Shown: positions 55,251 to 64,000 of the stretch, one piece after another
How the letters are laid out: every line of letters begins with the position of its first letter
Position numbering within the stretch: position 1 is the stretch's first letter
Assembly: GCF_900109855.1 (NCBI RefSeq)
Contig: NZ_FOBO01000003.1
Location: forward strand, 1 to 64,000
DNA length: 64,000 nucleotides
Reading direction: 5' to 3'
Origin: Roseovarius tolerans
GTDB taxonomy: Bacteria > Pseudomonadota > Alphaproteobacteria > Rhodobacterales > Rhodobacteraceae
The notes under the pieces: model-generated
What the model saw: only the letters and a program-made list of their open reading frames with translations
What the model was told of the DNA's origin: nothing
The model's database searches: none
Made by a program: the position numbers and the translations under genes

Positions 55251-56828
55251 ATGGCAAAAATCGCGTTCATCCTGCTGTGCCATAAAGACCCCGAGGCGAT
55301 CATCCGTCAGGCCGAGATGCTGACGGCTGCCGGGGATTACATGTCGATCCATTTCGACGCCCGCGCCAAGCCCGAGGCGTTCCGACAGATTCGCGAGGCG
55401 CTGGCGGACAACCCCAACGTGACCTTCGCGAAAAAGCGCATCAAGTGTGGCTGGGGTGAATGGTCATTGGTGCAGGCGACGCTCCATGCCGTTGAGGCCG
55501 CCGTCGACCAGTTTCCGCGCGCCACGCATTTCTACATGCTGTCGGGCGATTGCGCGCCGATCAAATCCGCCCGCTTCGCGCATGACTTCCTCGATGCGCG
55601 CGATGTCGATTATGTCGAGAGCTTTGATTATTTCGAAAGCGACTGGATCAAGACCGGGATGAAGGAAGAGCGGCTGATCTACCGCCATTTCTTTAACGAG
55701 CGGACACAGCCCAAGCGGTTCTATGCCGCGTTCGAGGCGCAGAAGCGTCTGCGGCTGACCCGCGAGATCCCGCATGACATCCAGATTCAGATCGGCAGCC
55801 AGTGGTGGTGCCTGCGCCGCCGCACGGTGGAGTGGATCATTGATTTCACACGGCGGCGGCGTGACGTGATGCGGTTTTTCCGCACCACCTGGATCCCCGA
55901 CGAGACGTTCTTTCAGACGCTGGTGCGCCATCTCGTGCCCGAGACCGAGATCGAGACGCGCACGCTGACGTTTCTGATGTTCACCGATTACGGCATGCCG
56001 GTCACGTTCTACAACGACCACTATGACCTGTTGCTCAGCCAGGACTATCTCTTTGCCCGCAAGATCAGCCCCGAGTCGCTGGAACTCAAGCGCCGTCTCG
56101 GTGCGCTGTACAATAACACCGAGGCCGCGTTCCAGATTTCGAACGAGGGGCGCAGCCTGTTCAAGTTCCTGACCGGGCGCGGGCGCGAAGGGCGGCGGTT
56201 TGCGCAACGCTTCTGGGAGAACGAGAGCACGCTGGGCCGCGAGCGCGAGCTCATGATCGTGGTGTGCAAGAAATGGCATGTTGCCAAGCGCCTGCTCGAC
56301 CGGATCCGGCAAGTCACCAACCTGCCCGCGATCGAGTATCTCTTCAACGAGGAAGGCGCCGCGCTGCCTGATCTGGGCGGTATCCAGGGCACCTTGGCCA
56401 AGCGCACCCGGCATCGCCGCGCGCTGATGCGAATGCTGTTCGACTATTACGAGACCGACCGCCTGATCGTCTGCATGGACCCGGGCAGCATCGACCTGTT
56501 GCAGGATTTCTGTGGCGACCGGTCAGTGACCAAGCTGCTGGAGATCCAGTGCCATTTCACCGATTCCTATCTCAGCGGTCACGCCATGCGCGTCGGCCTT
56601 GCCGGAGAACAGACCCCGGCCGAGACGCTCGAACGCCTGCTGCCCACGATCCGGGGCGACATGACCCATGAAAGCGACCAGATCCGCGATTCCGAATTCG
56701 AGAACCACCTGATCCTGCGCGAAAATGACGATGCCGCGCGCTATCCCGATCTTTTGTCCCGGTTCCTTGATATTCCGCCTGAAAAGGCGCAGGAAATCGT
56801 CGCACTCGACCATCTTTTTGCAGATTGA
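55251..56828 (+). CDS. Core-2/I-branching-type beta-1,6-N-acetylglucosaminyltransferase, DUF5928-like
   Basis: 525 aa. The N-terminal 290 residues match the branching-enzyme fold: AFILLCHKDPEAIIRQAEML, SIHFDARAKPEAF, HFYMLSGDCAPIKSARFAHD and IQIQIGSQWWCLRRRTVEW. The C-terminal half, with the lines LFNEEGAALPDLGGIQG and LIVCMDPGSIDLLQDFCGD, fits what I know as DUF5928. It probably adds GlcNAc or a similar sugar to a polysaccharide or protein. The gene is divergent from the sulfotransferase and followed by a HIT gene 9 bp later. The real acceptor is unknown. Confidence 0.82.
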   Translation: MAKIAFILLCHKDPEAIIRQAEMLTAAGDYMSIHFDARAKPEAFRQIREALADNPNVTFAKKRIKCGWGEWSLVQATLHAVEAAVDQFPRATHFYMLSGDCAPIKSARFAHDFLDARDVDYVESFDYFESDWIKTGMKEERLIYRHFFNERTQPKRFYAAFEAQKRLRLTREIPHDIQIQIGSQWWCLRRRTVEWIIDFTRRRRDVMRFFRTTWIPDETFFQTLVRHLVPETEIETRTLTFLMFTDYGMPVTFYNDHYDLLLSQDYLFARKISPESLELKRRLGALYNNTEAAFQISNEGRSLFKFLTGRGREGRRFAQRFWENESTLGRERELMIVVCKKWHVAKRLLDRIRQVTNLPAIEYLFNEEGAALPDLGGIQGTLAKRTRHRRALMRMLFDYYETDRLIVCMDPGSIDLLQDFCGDRSVTKLLEIQCHFTDSYLSGHAMRVGLAGEQTPAETLERLLPTIRGDMTHESDQIRDSEFENHLILRENDDAARYPDLLSRFLDIPPEKAQEIVALDHLFAD

Positions 56829-56837
56829 GGACGCGCC

Positions 56838-57212
56838 ATGTCTTATGCCTATGACGACCAGAACATCTTTGCCAAGATCCTGCGCGGCGAGATCCCGAAC
56901 AAGACCGTGCTGGAGACCGAGCACACCCTTGCCTTCGAGGATATCCAGCCGCAGGCCCCGGTGCATGTGCTGGTGATCCCCAAGGGGGCCTATGTCAGCT
57001 ACGATCATTTCGCGGCTGAGGCCAGCGATGCCGAGATCGTCGATTTCAACCGCGCCGTGGCGGAGATATGTCGTCAGACCGGCGTGCAATTGGGCAATGG
57101 CGGGTTCCGTGCGATCACCAATGCCGGCGAGAACGGCGTGCAGGAGGTGCCGCATTTCCACCTGCATATCATGGGCGGGCGTCCGTTGGGGCGAATGCTG
57201 CAAAAGATGTAG
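56838..57212 (+). CDS. HIT-family purine-nucleotide hydrolase
   Basis: 124 aa, usual HINT length. It starts MSYAYDDQNIFAKILRGEIP and carries the histidine triad in VPHFHLHIMGGRPLGRM near the C terminus. HINT proteins cleave adenosine phosphoramidates. It lies 9 bp after the glycosyltransferase gene, possibly the same transcript. Confidence 0.92.
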   Translation: MSYAYDDQNIFAKILRGEIPNKTVLETEHTLAFEDIQPQAPVHVLVIPKGAYVSYDHFAAEASDAEIVDFNRAVAEICRQTGVQLGNGGFRAITNAGENGVQEVPHFHLHIMGGRPLGRMLQKM

Positions 57213-57290
57213 GCAGGCCGCTCTCGCTTGCGGTGCCGCAGTGCAGCGCCCATATCACCCGCGATTGCAGCGCGAACCCACAGGCAGGCC

Positions 57291-58082
57291 ATGACATTTC
57301 GAAACCGTATCGGTGCCATTCTCGACACGTCGCTTTTCCAGAACGCCATCCTTGGCGTGATCCTGTTCAACGCGGTGATCCTCGGGATGGAAACCTCCGG
57401 GCCGCTCATGGATCGCGCGGGCGGGGTGATCACCCTGCTCGACAAGCTGTGCCTGTCGGTCTTCGTGGTCGAGATCGTGGCCAAGCTCTATGCGCGCGGC
57501 GTTGCCGGGTTCTTCCGGCGCGGCTGGAACATCTTCGATTTCATCATCGTCGGCATATCGCTGGTGCCAGCGACGCAAGGATTGTCGGTGCTGCGCGCGC
57601 TGCGCATCCTGCGTCTGTTGCGGGTGGTGTCGGTCGCGCCGTCGCTGCGCCGGGTGGTCGAGGGGCTGGTGACGGCGCTGCCGGGGATGGGGTCTGTGTT
57701 CCTGCTGATGGGCATGATCTTCTATATCGGCTCGGTCATGGCGACCAAGCTCTTTGGCGCGGCCTTTCCGGAGTGGTTCGGCGATCTGGGGCGCAGCGCC
57801 TATTCGCTTTTCCAGATCATGACGCTGGAATCGTGGTCGATGGGCATCGTACGCCCGGTGATGGAGGTGTTTCCCTATGCCTGGGGCTTCTTCGTTCCCT
57901 TCATCATGGTCACGACCTTTGCGGTGGTGAACCTTCTGGTCGGTCTCATCGTCAACTCAATGCAGGACGCGCATCACGCCGAGGACGCGGAAAAGACCGA
58001 CACCTATCGCGACGAGGTGCTGACGCGACTGGCAGACCTTGAGGCGCTCATTCGCGAGCGGCGCGATCAGGACGAGCGATAG
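57291..58082 (+). CDS. Voltage-gated sodium channel, bacterial NaV type
   Basis: 263 aa from the ATG at 57291. Six-helix channel subunit: S1 NAILGVILFNAVILGME, S3 WNIFDFIIVGISLVP, an S4 with regularly spaced arginines (LSVLRALRILRLLRVVS), and the selectivity filter IMTLESWSMGIVRPV. The filter sequence TLESWSM is that of the crystallised prokaryotic NaV channels. A helical, charged tail (TRLADLEALIRERRDQDER) should form the tetramer coiled coil. The stop overlaps the convergent regulator by 16 bp. Confidence 0.93.
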   Translation: MTFRNRIGAILDTSLFQNAILGVILFNAVILGMETSGPLMDRAGGVITLLDKLCLSVFVVEIVAKLYARGVAGFFRRGWNIFDFIIVGISLVPATQGLSVLRALRILRLLRVVSVAPSLRRVVEGLVTALPGMGSVFLLMGMIFYIGSVMATKLFGAAFPEWFGDLGRSAYSLFQIMTLESWSMGIVRPVMEVFPYAWGFFVPFIMVTTFAVVNLLVGLIVNSMQDAHHAEDAEKTDTYRDEVLTRLADLEALIRERRDQDER

Positions 58083-59041
58083 CGAGACGGCGGCTGCCCG
58101 TATTCCGCGCGGTAGGCGCGCGAGAAATGCGACGAACTGGCAAAGCCGGTGGCAAGCGCCACCTCGGTCAGCGACAGCGCCGAATTGCGCAACAGGTTGC
58201 GCGCCTTGTCGAGCCTGAGGCGACGGTAATAGCCATGGGTCGTTTGGCCAAGATGCTGCCGGAACACCCGGTTGAGCTGTCGCGGCGAGAGCCGGGCAAT
58301 CTGCGCCAGATAAGGCAGGGACAGCGGATCGGCGATATTGCCCTCCATCGCCTCGACCGCATCGAGAATTGCCGGGCTCTGGGTGCCGACACGCTCCACC
58401 AGACTTGAGCGTTGCGGGCCGGTGGGCGGGCGGATTTCGGTATGCATGAACCAGTCGCTGACCTCACGCGCAAAGGCGCGGCCGTGATGGCTGGCGATGA
58501 GTGCGTGCATCATGTCCATTGGCGCGGTGCCGCCCGCGCAGGTCATGCGGTCGCGGTCGATGACATAGAGCGTGCGCTCGATGCGCAGATCGGGCGCGAC
58601 CTCGGCCAGGGCTGTGGCATATTCCCAATGCACGGTCATCCGCCTGTCGCCCATCAGCCCGGCGCGCGCCAGCAGGATCGGCCCGCCCGAGACACCACCC
58701 AGCACCACGCCTGCCCGCGCCTGACGGGCGAGCCACGGGGTGAGGGCGCGGGCCGGGTAGGTGGCCGGATCGCCCCCCGCCACGATAAAGAGATGATCGA
58801 GGTGGAGATCGTCAGCGAGCGTCGCCTCGGGCCTGACCTGTGCCGCGCCGGAACTGCACACCGGGTCAGGCGTCGGGGCGATATGGATCACCTCGTAGAG
58901 CGTGCGCGCCGCCAGCAGGTTGGCGGCGCGCAAGGGCTCGACCGTGGCGGCGTGCGACATCAGCGCGAAACCGGGGATCGGCAGGATGCCGATTCGATGT
59001 GGGCCGGGGGTGTGTCGGGCAGGTTTGTCCATATTCATCAT
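58067..59041 (-). CDS. GlxA/AraC-family transcriptional regulator
   Basis: 324 aa. An N-terminal DJ-1/PfpI-like ligand domain (GVVLGGVSGGPILLARAG, with serine where catalytic members have cysteine) is followed by an AraC helix-turn-helix (IARLSPRQLNRVFRQHLGQT, then LTEVALATGFASSSHFSRAY). The gene is divergent from soxB, with 78 bp between the start codons. GlxA-like regulators such as SouR and GbdR control sarcosine and glycine-betaine use in Pseudomonas, so control of the sox operon is likely here, as inference from position. Confidence 0.85.
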   Translation of the reverse strand: MMNMDKPARHTPGPHRIGILPIPGFALMSHAATVEPLRAANLLAARTLYEVIHIAPTPDPVCSSGAAQVRPEATLADDLHLDHLFIVAGGDPATYPARALTPWLARQARAGVVLGGVSGGPILLARAGLMGDRRMTVHWEYATALAEVAPDLRIERTLYVIDRDRMTCAGGTAPMDMMHALIASHHGRAFAREVSDWFMHTEIRPPTGPQRSSLVERVGTQSPAILDAVEAMEGNIADPLSLPYLAQIARLSPRQLNRVFRQHLGQTTHGYYRRLRLDKARNLLRNSALSLTEVALATGFASSSHFSRAYRAEYGQPPSRYRSS

Positions 59042-59119
59042 CTAAATGACTGTTTGGGGCAAGTATAGCCCCCGCAGATCGGCCATGATCACACCAGAGC
59101 GAGCCACAGGACAGACCCG

Positions 59120-60370
59120 ATGCGCTATTCCGCCTTGAAGATCCTCCGCGAGGGGCTGACCGGCAACAAGGGCTGGACACCCGCCTGGCGCGACCCGGAG
59201 CCGAAACCCGAATATGATATCGTCATTATCGGCGGCGGCGGGCATGGTCTGGCCACCGCCTATTACCTCGCCAAGGAGTTCGGTCTGCGCAATATCGCGG
59301 TGCTGGAAAAGGGCTGGATCGGGTCGGGCAATGTCGGGCGCAACACCACCATCATCCGCTCCAACTACCTACTGCCCGGGAACGAGCCGTTCTACGAGAT
59401 GTCGCTCAAGCTGTGGGAGGGGCTGGAGCAGGATTTCAATTACAATGCGATGGTCAGCCAGCGCTCGATCCTGAACCTCATCCATTCGGATGCGCAGCGC
59501 GATGCCTTCGTGCGGCGGGCCAACGCGATGTTTCTGGCCGGGGCCGATGCGGAACTGGCCGATGCCGATCAGTTGCGCGCGGAACTCCCGTTTCTCGATT
59601 TCGACAATGCCCGCTTTCCGATCAAGGGGGGCCTCTATCAGCGGCGCGGCGGCACGGTGCGGCATGACGCGGTGGCCTGGGGCTATGCGCGCGGTGCCGA
59701 TGCGCGGGGCGTCGATATCATCCAGAATTGCGAGGTCACCGGGTTCGACATCCAAGAGGGTCGTTGCCGGGGTGTCGAGACGACGCGCGGGGCCATTCGC
59801 GCGCGCAAGGTGGGGGTTTGCGTGGCGGGCTCTTCCGGCCGGGTGATGGCGCTGGCGGGGATGCGCCTGCCTATTGAGTCGCACGTCTTGCAGGCCTTCG
59901 TCACCGAGGGGCTGAAACCGATACTGCCCGGCGTCATCACGTTTGGGGCGGGGCATTTCTATGTCAGCCAGTCGGACAAGGGCGGGCTGGTCTTTGGCGG
60001 CGATATCGACGGCTATAACTCCTACGCGCAGCGCGGCAACCTGCCGGTGGTCGAGGACGTGGCCGAGGGCGGCATGGCGATCATGCCGATGATCGGACGC
60101 GCGCGGTTGTTGCGCAGCTGGGGCGGGATCATGGACATGTCGATGGATGGCTCGCCCTTCATCGACCGCACCGATATCGACGGGCTCTATTTCAACGGCG
60201 GCTGGTGCTATGGCGGCTTCAAGGCGACCCCGGCAAGCGGGTTGTGTTACGCCCATCTGCTGGCCAAGGACGCGCCGCATCCTGTGGCGACGGAAATGCG
60301 CCTCGACCGGTTCGCGCGCGGGCATCTGATCGACGAAAAGGGCATGGGCAACCAGCCCAACCTGCATTGA
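59120..60370 (+). CDS. soxB: Sarcosine oxidase beta subunit
   Basis: 416 aa. FAD site DIVIIGGGGHGLATAYYLAK at residues about 34-53, then GWIGSGNVGRNTTIIRSNYL. The line TVRHDAVAWGYARGAD holds the histidine that in tetrameric enzymes is the expected covalent FMN site. In heterotetrameric sarcosine oxidase this subunit removes electrons from sarcosine. It starts an operon that continues with soxD, soxA and soxG. The length is normal. Confidence 0.95.
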   Translation: MRYSALKILREGLTGNKGWTPAWRDPEPKPEYDIVIIGGGGHGLATAYYLAKEFGLRNIAVLEKGWIGSGNVGRNTTIIRSNYLLPGNEPFYEMSLKLWEGLEQDFNYNAMVSQRSILNLIHSDAQRDAFVRRANAMFLAGADAELADADQLRAELPFLDFDNARFPIKGGLYQRRGGTVRHDAVAWGYARGADARGVDIIQNCEVTGFDIQEGRCRGVETTRGAIRARKVGVCVAGSSGRVMALAGMRLPIESHVLQAFVTEGLKPILPGVITFGAGHFYVSQSDKGGLVFGGDIDGYNSYAQRGNLPVVEDVAEGGMAIMPMIGRARLLRSWGGIMDMSMDGSPFIDRTDIDGLYFNGGWCYGGFKATPASGLCYAHLLAKDAPHPVATEMRLDRFARGHLIDEKGMGNQPNLH

Positions 60371-60384
60371 GGGCGCGCGCCATG

Positions 60385-60412
60385 CTTCATCTTGCCAAAA
60401 ATACTCAAGGGG
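60385..60412 (-). repeat. Short interspersed spacer motif, copy 3
   Basis: Minus-strand reading GAGTATTTTTGGCAAGATGAA, the same kind of element as at 24353 and 50688. It lies between soxB and soxD. Confidence 0.45.
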
Positions 60413-60419
60413 CACCGGC

Positions 60420-60707
60420 ATGATCATCAATCACCCGCTTCTGGGCCCGCGCGATGCTGCCGAATTCGTGTATCTGGGCGATGCCGCGCTGATCGACCGC
60501 CCCGACTGGCAGGCAGAGGACGCCGCCGAGGCCTTTCACGCCTATGGCTACCTGCGCGATAACCCGGCGGGGGCGCATCAAGAGCTTTGGTATCACGAGC
60601 AGGGCGACCGGTCCTGGCTGGTGGTCACGCGCGACACGGTGAGCCACGAGATCACGGCGGTGGAATTGGCGCGCGACGTGGCCCGTGCCCGGGGACGCAG
60701 CCGATGA
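60420..60707 (+). CDS. soxD: Sarcosine oxidase delta subunit, cysteine-free variant
   Basis: 95 aa. It keeps the SoxD frame of the family (GPRDAAEFVYLGDA, then LWYHEQGDRSWLVVTRDTVS) and the position between soxB and soxA. In canonical SoxD a zinc site is made by a CPxC pair, a histidine and a later cysteine. Here the N terminus reads INHPLLGPR, and the later position is the aspartate in HEQGDR, so all cysteines are lost and only histidines remain. Zinc binding is therefore doubtful. It overlaps the soxA start by four bases. Confidence 0.85.
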   Translation: MIINHPLLGPRDAAEFVYLGDAALIDRPDWQAEDAAEAFHAYGYLRDNPAGAHQELWYHEQGDRSWLVVTRDTVSHEITAVELARDVARARGRSR

Positions 60708-63637
60708 GCCAGATCCATCGCATCAAGGGCGGGCTGATCGACCGGTCCACCGAGATCAGCTTTACCTTCAACGGCAAGGCGATGCGCGGGCATCCGGGTG
60801 ACACGCTGGCCTCGGCGCTTCTGGCCAATGGGCAGCGGCTGGTGGGGCGGTCGTTCAAGTATCACCGCCCGCGCGGCATTTTCACCGCCGGGTCGGAAGA
60901 GCCCAACGCGCTGGTGGAGCTGCGCAAGGGGGCCGCGCAGGAGCCCAATACCCGCACCACGGTGGCCGAACTCTTCGACGGGCTGAGCGCGCGCAGCCAG
61001 AACCATCGCGGATCGCTCGAATTCGATCTGATGGCGGTGACGGACCTGCTGTCGCCGTTCCTGTCGGCGGGGTTCTATTACAAGACCTTCATGTGGCCGC
61101 GCGCCTTTTGGGAAAAACTCTATGAGCCTGCGATCCGCGCCTCTGCCGGTCTCGGGCGGTTGTCGATGGAGGAGGATCCCGACACCTACGACAAGGGCTA
61201 TCTGCATTGCGACCTGCTGGTGATCGGCGCGGGGCCTGCCGGGCTGATGGCAGCGCGCACGGCGGCGCGGGCGGGCGCGCGGGTGATCGTTGCGGATGAG
61301 GATTTCGTCCTGGGCGGGCGGCTCAATGCCGAGACGCTGGAGGTGGACGGCGCAGCCGGGGCCGATTGGGCCGCCGGTGTCGTGGCCGAACTGGCGGCGA
61401 TGGCGAACGTGCGCCTGATGCCGCGCAGCACGGTCTACGGGGCCTATGATCACGGGGTTTACGGCGTGCTTGAGCGCTGCACCGATCATCTGGCATCCAG
61501 CGGCGGCAAGCCCCGGCAGGTGCTGTGGCGCGTTTATTCCCGGCATGCGGTGCTGGCGGCGGGGGCAACCGAACGCCCCATCGCTTTTGGCAACAACGAC
61601 CGGCCCGGCGTGATGCTGGCCGGGGCCGTGCGCGCCTATGCCAATCGCTGGGGCGTGGCCCCGGGGCGGCGCGTGGCGGTCTTTACCAACAGTGACGACG
61701 GCTGGCGCACTGCCGCCGACCTTGCTGCCAAGGGGGTCGAGGTGCCCGCCGTGATCGACACGCGCGACGCGCCCGCCGTCTGCGATGTGCCCGGCGCACG
61801 GCATATGCGCGGCGCGGCTGTGATGGACACGAAAGGGCGCAAGGGGCTGCGGCAGATCACGCTGACCGACGGGCAGATGATCGACGTTGATTGCCTCGCC
61901 GTGTCGGGCGGCTGGAACCCCAACGTGCACCTGACCTGCCATCAGCGCGGGCGGCCCGCGTGGCGCGACGATCTGGCGGCGTTTGTGCCCGGGCACGATC
62001 TGCCGCCGGGCATGGTGGTGGCGGGTGCCGCCAACGGCGCGATGACGCTGGCGGCGGCCCTGCGCGAGGGCCGCGTGGTGGCGGAGCGTCTGGGCTATGC
62101 CGACAAGAGCGACCTGCCCCGCGCCGAGGACGAGCCGCGCGACTGTGCGCCGGTGTGGCATGTGCCGCAGAGCCGGGCGCGCGCCTGGCTCGACCTGCAG
62201 AACGACGTGACCGTCAAGGACGTCAAGCAGGCGCATCAGGAAGGCTTTCGCGCGGTCGAGCATCTCAAGCGCTACACCACGCTTGGCATGGCCACTGATC
62301 AGGGCAAGACGGCGAATATCCCGGCGCTTGCGATCATGGCAGACTGCACCGGCCGGACCATCCCCGAGACCGGCACGACGATCTTTCGCCCGCCTTACAC
62401 GCCGGTGCCCATCGGCGCGCTGGCGGGCCGTGCCCGGGGCCGCGAGTTCCGGCCCTATCGTCTGACGCCCTCGCATCGCTGGGCCGAGGCCAATGGCGCA
62501 ACCTTTGTCGAGGTCGGCAACTGGCTGCGGGCGCAATGGTTCGCGCGGGAGGGCGAACAGGGCTGGCGCGATTCGGTGGATCGCGAGGTGCTGATGACGC
62601 GCGGGTCGGTCGGCATCTGCGACGTGACCACGCTGGGCAAGATAGACATTCAGGGGCGTGACGCCGGGGAGTTTCTGAACCGGGTCTATTGCAACGGGTT
62701 TGCCACGCTGGCGGTGGGCCGGGTGCGCTATGGCTTGATGCTGCGCGAGGATGGCATTGCCTATGACGATGGCACCACCGCGCGGCTGGGCGAGCATCAT
62801 TACGTGATGACCACCACCACCGCCAATGCCGTGACGGTGTTCCGACGGCTGGAGTTTGCGCGGCAATGCCTGTGGCCCGATCTGGATGTGCATCTTATTT
62901 CCACCACCGACGGCTGGGCGCAATTCGCCGTCGCCGGGCCGAACGCGCGCAATCTGTTGCGCAAGGTGGTGGATGAGTCGCACGACCTGTCGAACGAGGC
63001 GTTTCCCTTCATGGCCTGCGGTGAGGTCACCGTTTGCGACGGGATGCCGGCGCGGCTGTTTCGGATCTCCTTTTCGGGCGAGTTGGCTTATGAGGTCGCG
63101 GTGCCCGCGCGCTATGGCAATGCCATGATGGGCGTGCTGATGGAGGCCGGGCGTGAGTTCGACGCTGTGCCCTATGGCACCGAGGCGCTGGGCGTGATGC
63201 GGATCGAAAAGGGGCATGCGGCGGGCAATGAGCTGAATGGTCAGACCACGGCGCATAACCTCGGGATGGGGCGGATGGTCAGCCGCAAGAAAGACTGCAT
63301 CGGCAACGTGCTGTCGCAACGCCCCGAGATGCTGCGCGAGGATGCGGTCAAGCTGGTCGGGTTCCGGCCCGTAGATCGCGCGACGGGGCTGATTGCCGGG
63401 TCGCATTTCATCGGGCAGGGGGATGCCGCGACGATGGAGAACGATCAGGGCTGGATGTCCTCGGTCGCCTATTCGCCGAGCCTCGGGCATTCCATCGGGC
63501 TGGGCTTTCTCAAGCGGGGCGATGCGCGGATGGGAGAAATCCTGCGTGCGGTGAGCCCGGTGCATGGCAGGGAGATGGAGGTCGAGGTGGTCTCGGCGCA
63601 TTTCATCGACCCGGACGGGGAGCGGTTGCGTGGCTGA
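60704..63637 (+). CDS. soxA: Sarcosine oxidase alpha subunit
   Basis: 977 aa from the ATG at 60704, inside the soxD stop codon. The N-terminal part has a SoxA-type ferredoxin-like fold (RSFKYHRPRGIFTAGSEEPN), an NAD site LLVIGAGPAGLMAARTAARA, and the aminomethyltransferase-like C terminus that binds tetrahydrofolate (ISFSGELAYEVAVPARYGN, then YGTEALGVMRIEKGHAAGNE). The enzyme makes glycine, hydrogen peroxide and methylene-THF. The length is normal. Confidence 0.95.
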   Translation: MSQIHRIKGGLIDRSTEISFTFNGKAMRGHPGDTLASALLANGQRLVGRSFKYHRPRGIFTAGSEEPNALVELRKGAAQEPNTRTTVAELFDGLSARSQNHRGSLEFDLMAVTDLLSPFLSAGFYYKTFMWPRAFWEKLYEPAIRASAGLGRLSMEEDPDTYDKGYLHCDLLVIGAGPAGLMAARTAARAGARVIVADEDFVLGGRLNAETLEVDGAAGADWAAGVVAELAAMANVRLMPRSTVYGAYDHGVYGVLERCTDHLASSGGKPRQVLWRVYSRHAVLAAGATERPIAFGNNDRPGVMLAGAVRAYANRWGVAPGRRVAVFTNSDDGWRTAADLAAKGVEVPAVIDTRDAPAVCDVPGARHMRGAAVMDTKGRKGLRQITLTDGQMIDVDCLAVSGGWNPNVHLTCHQRGRPAWRDDLAAFVPGHDLPPGMVVAGAANGAMTLAAALREGRVVAERLGYADKSDLPRAEDEPRDCAPVWHVPQSRARAWLDLQNDVTVKDVKQAHQEGFRAVEHLKRYTTLGMATDQGKTANIPALAIMADCTGRTIPETGTTIFRPPYTPVPIGALAGRARGREFRPYRLTPSHRWAEANGATFVEVGNWLRAQWFAREGEQGWRDSVDREVLMTRGSVGICDVTTLGKIDIQGRDAGEFLNRVYCNGFATLAVGRVRYGLMLREDGIAYDDGTTARLGEHHYVMTTTTANAVTVFRRLEFARQCLWPDLDVHLISTTDGWAQFAVAGPNARNLLRKVVDESHDLSNEAFPFMACGEVTVCDGMPARLFRISFSGELAYEVAVPARYGNAMMGVLMEAGREFDAVPYGTEALGVMRIEKGHAAGNELNGQTTAHNLGMGRMVSRKKDCIGNVLSQRPEMLREDAVKLVGFRPVDRATGLIAGSHFIGQGDAATMENDQGWMSSVAYSPSLGHSIGLGFLKRGDARMGEILRAVSPVHGREMEVEVVSAHFIDPDGERLRG

Positions 63638-64000
63638 GTATACCTTGCAGGCAGAGCCGCCACTGGCGGGCACGGAGATGGAGATTGCGGGCGTGCGGCT
63701 ATCGGCACCCGCCGATCTGGCGGTGGTGTCGCTGGCGCTGCCTTTGGGGGGCGAGTCGGCGGCAGAGGAGGCCGTGAAGGACGCCTATGGGCTGGATTTT
63801 CCCGGGATTGGCCGGTCGGCTCTGGCCGGGGATGGCACGCGCCTCATCCGGCTGGCCCCTGATCTTGTCTTTGCGCTTTTCACTCATGCGACCCCCGATG
63901 CCGAGCGCGTCGTGGCGGAGGGGCTGAAGGGCGCGGTCTATACCACGGATCAGACCGATGTCTGGGTTGCGCTGGCCCTTTCGGGCCCGAATACACGCCG
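63630..64000 (+). CDS. soxG: Sarcosine oxidase gamma subunit, partial (cut by window edge)
   Basis: Starts at GTG 63630, overlapping the soxA stop by eight bases. The visible 123 residues include AEYTLQAEPPLAGTEMEIAG and VALALSGPNTR, the SoxG fold related to the small aminomethyltransferase domain. It is the last subunit of the heterotetramer and lies in the usual soxBDAG order. The end is outside the window. Confidence 0.88.
   Translation, partial: MAEYTLQAEPPLAGTEMEIAGVRLSAPADLAVVSLALPLGGESAAEEAVKDAYGLDFPGIGRSALAGDGTRLIRLAPDLVFALFTHATPDAERVVAEGLKGAVYTTDQTDVWVALALSGPNTR

Noticed and set aside
60593..63673. 1026-codon open frame antisense to soxA
   Set aside because: Shadow of the soxA gene with biased composition and no start signal.

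Overview
The window is chromosomal DNA of an alphaproteobacterium of the Rhodobacteraceae (Roseobacter group). The evidence is the high-GC core with dnaA-dnaN-recF...gyrB, rpsT next to dnaA, gltD/gltB, uppP, queG, an FzlA-type GST, a soxBDAG sarcosine oxidase operon, a DUF5928-type glycosyltransferase and a TLESWSM-type bacterial sodium channel. I cannot name the genus. No rRNA operon, CRISPR array or intact integrase is visible.

Layout. (1) 1-13.3 kb is an accessory island of lower GC that stops at a tRNA-Leu(CAG) gene whose 3' end faces it. It holds an IS256 transposase cut by the window edge, relics of IS630, IS21 and a phage terminase small subunit, and three stress or toxin modules: a self-inhibited Fic protein with its own operators, hipBA with three operators, and an Xis-like HTH/PIN pair. 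It also holds a metallophosphoesterase/Lon-like ATPase pair, an OmpA-family protein, a secreted Cys-rich protein convergent with a thermonuclease, and two diverged direct copies of an 89-bp dyad repeat 9.2 kb apart. (2) 13.4-28.6 kb is core: an NDUFA9-like protein, uppP, gltD, gltB, mtgA, FzlA-like GST, queG, hydantoinase/oxoprolinase, a ferric-reductase-like membrane protein and a Tat-exported dioxygenase-like protein. (3) 28.8-41.05 kb is a four-gene, tightly packed operon of giant proteins without signal peptides (1217, 915, 1516 and 437 aa) that I cannot assign to any known function. A GH26-like glycosidase gene converges on it with a 4-base overlap. This is the best candidate for an undescribed system. 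(4) 43.1-45.9 kb has a small exported protein gene broken by one in-frame TGA and a gluconate-2-dehydrogenase-type subunit 3/GMC oxidoreductase pair. (5) 46.0-54.1 kb is the replication gene block (gyrB, LysE, VOC, recF, dnaN, dnaA, rpsT). (6) 54.3-58.1 kb holds a sulfotransferase, a core-2-like glycosyltransferase, a HIT protein and a voltage-gated Na+ channel. (7) 58.1-64 kb holds a GlxA/AraC regulator divergent from soxB-soxD-soxA-soxG, with soxG cut by the window edge; SoxD has lost all its zinc-ligand cysteines.

How they work together: GltD and GltB form NADPH glutamate synthase. The sox operon oxidises sarcosine to glycine and methylene-THF and is probably controlled by the divergent regulator. 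DnaA, DnaN, RecF and GyrB are the replication initiation and maintenance genes. The island modules look like persistence or defence cargo that has accumulated next to the tRNA gene.
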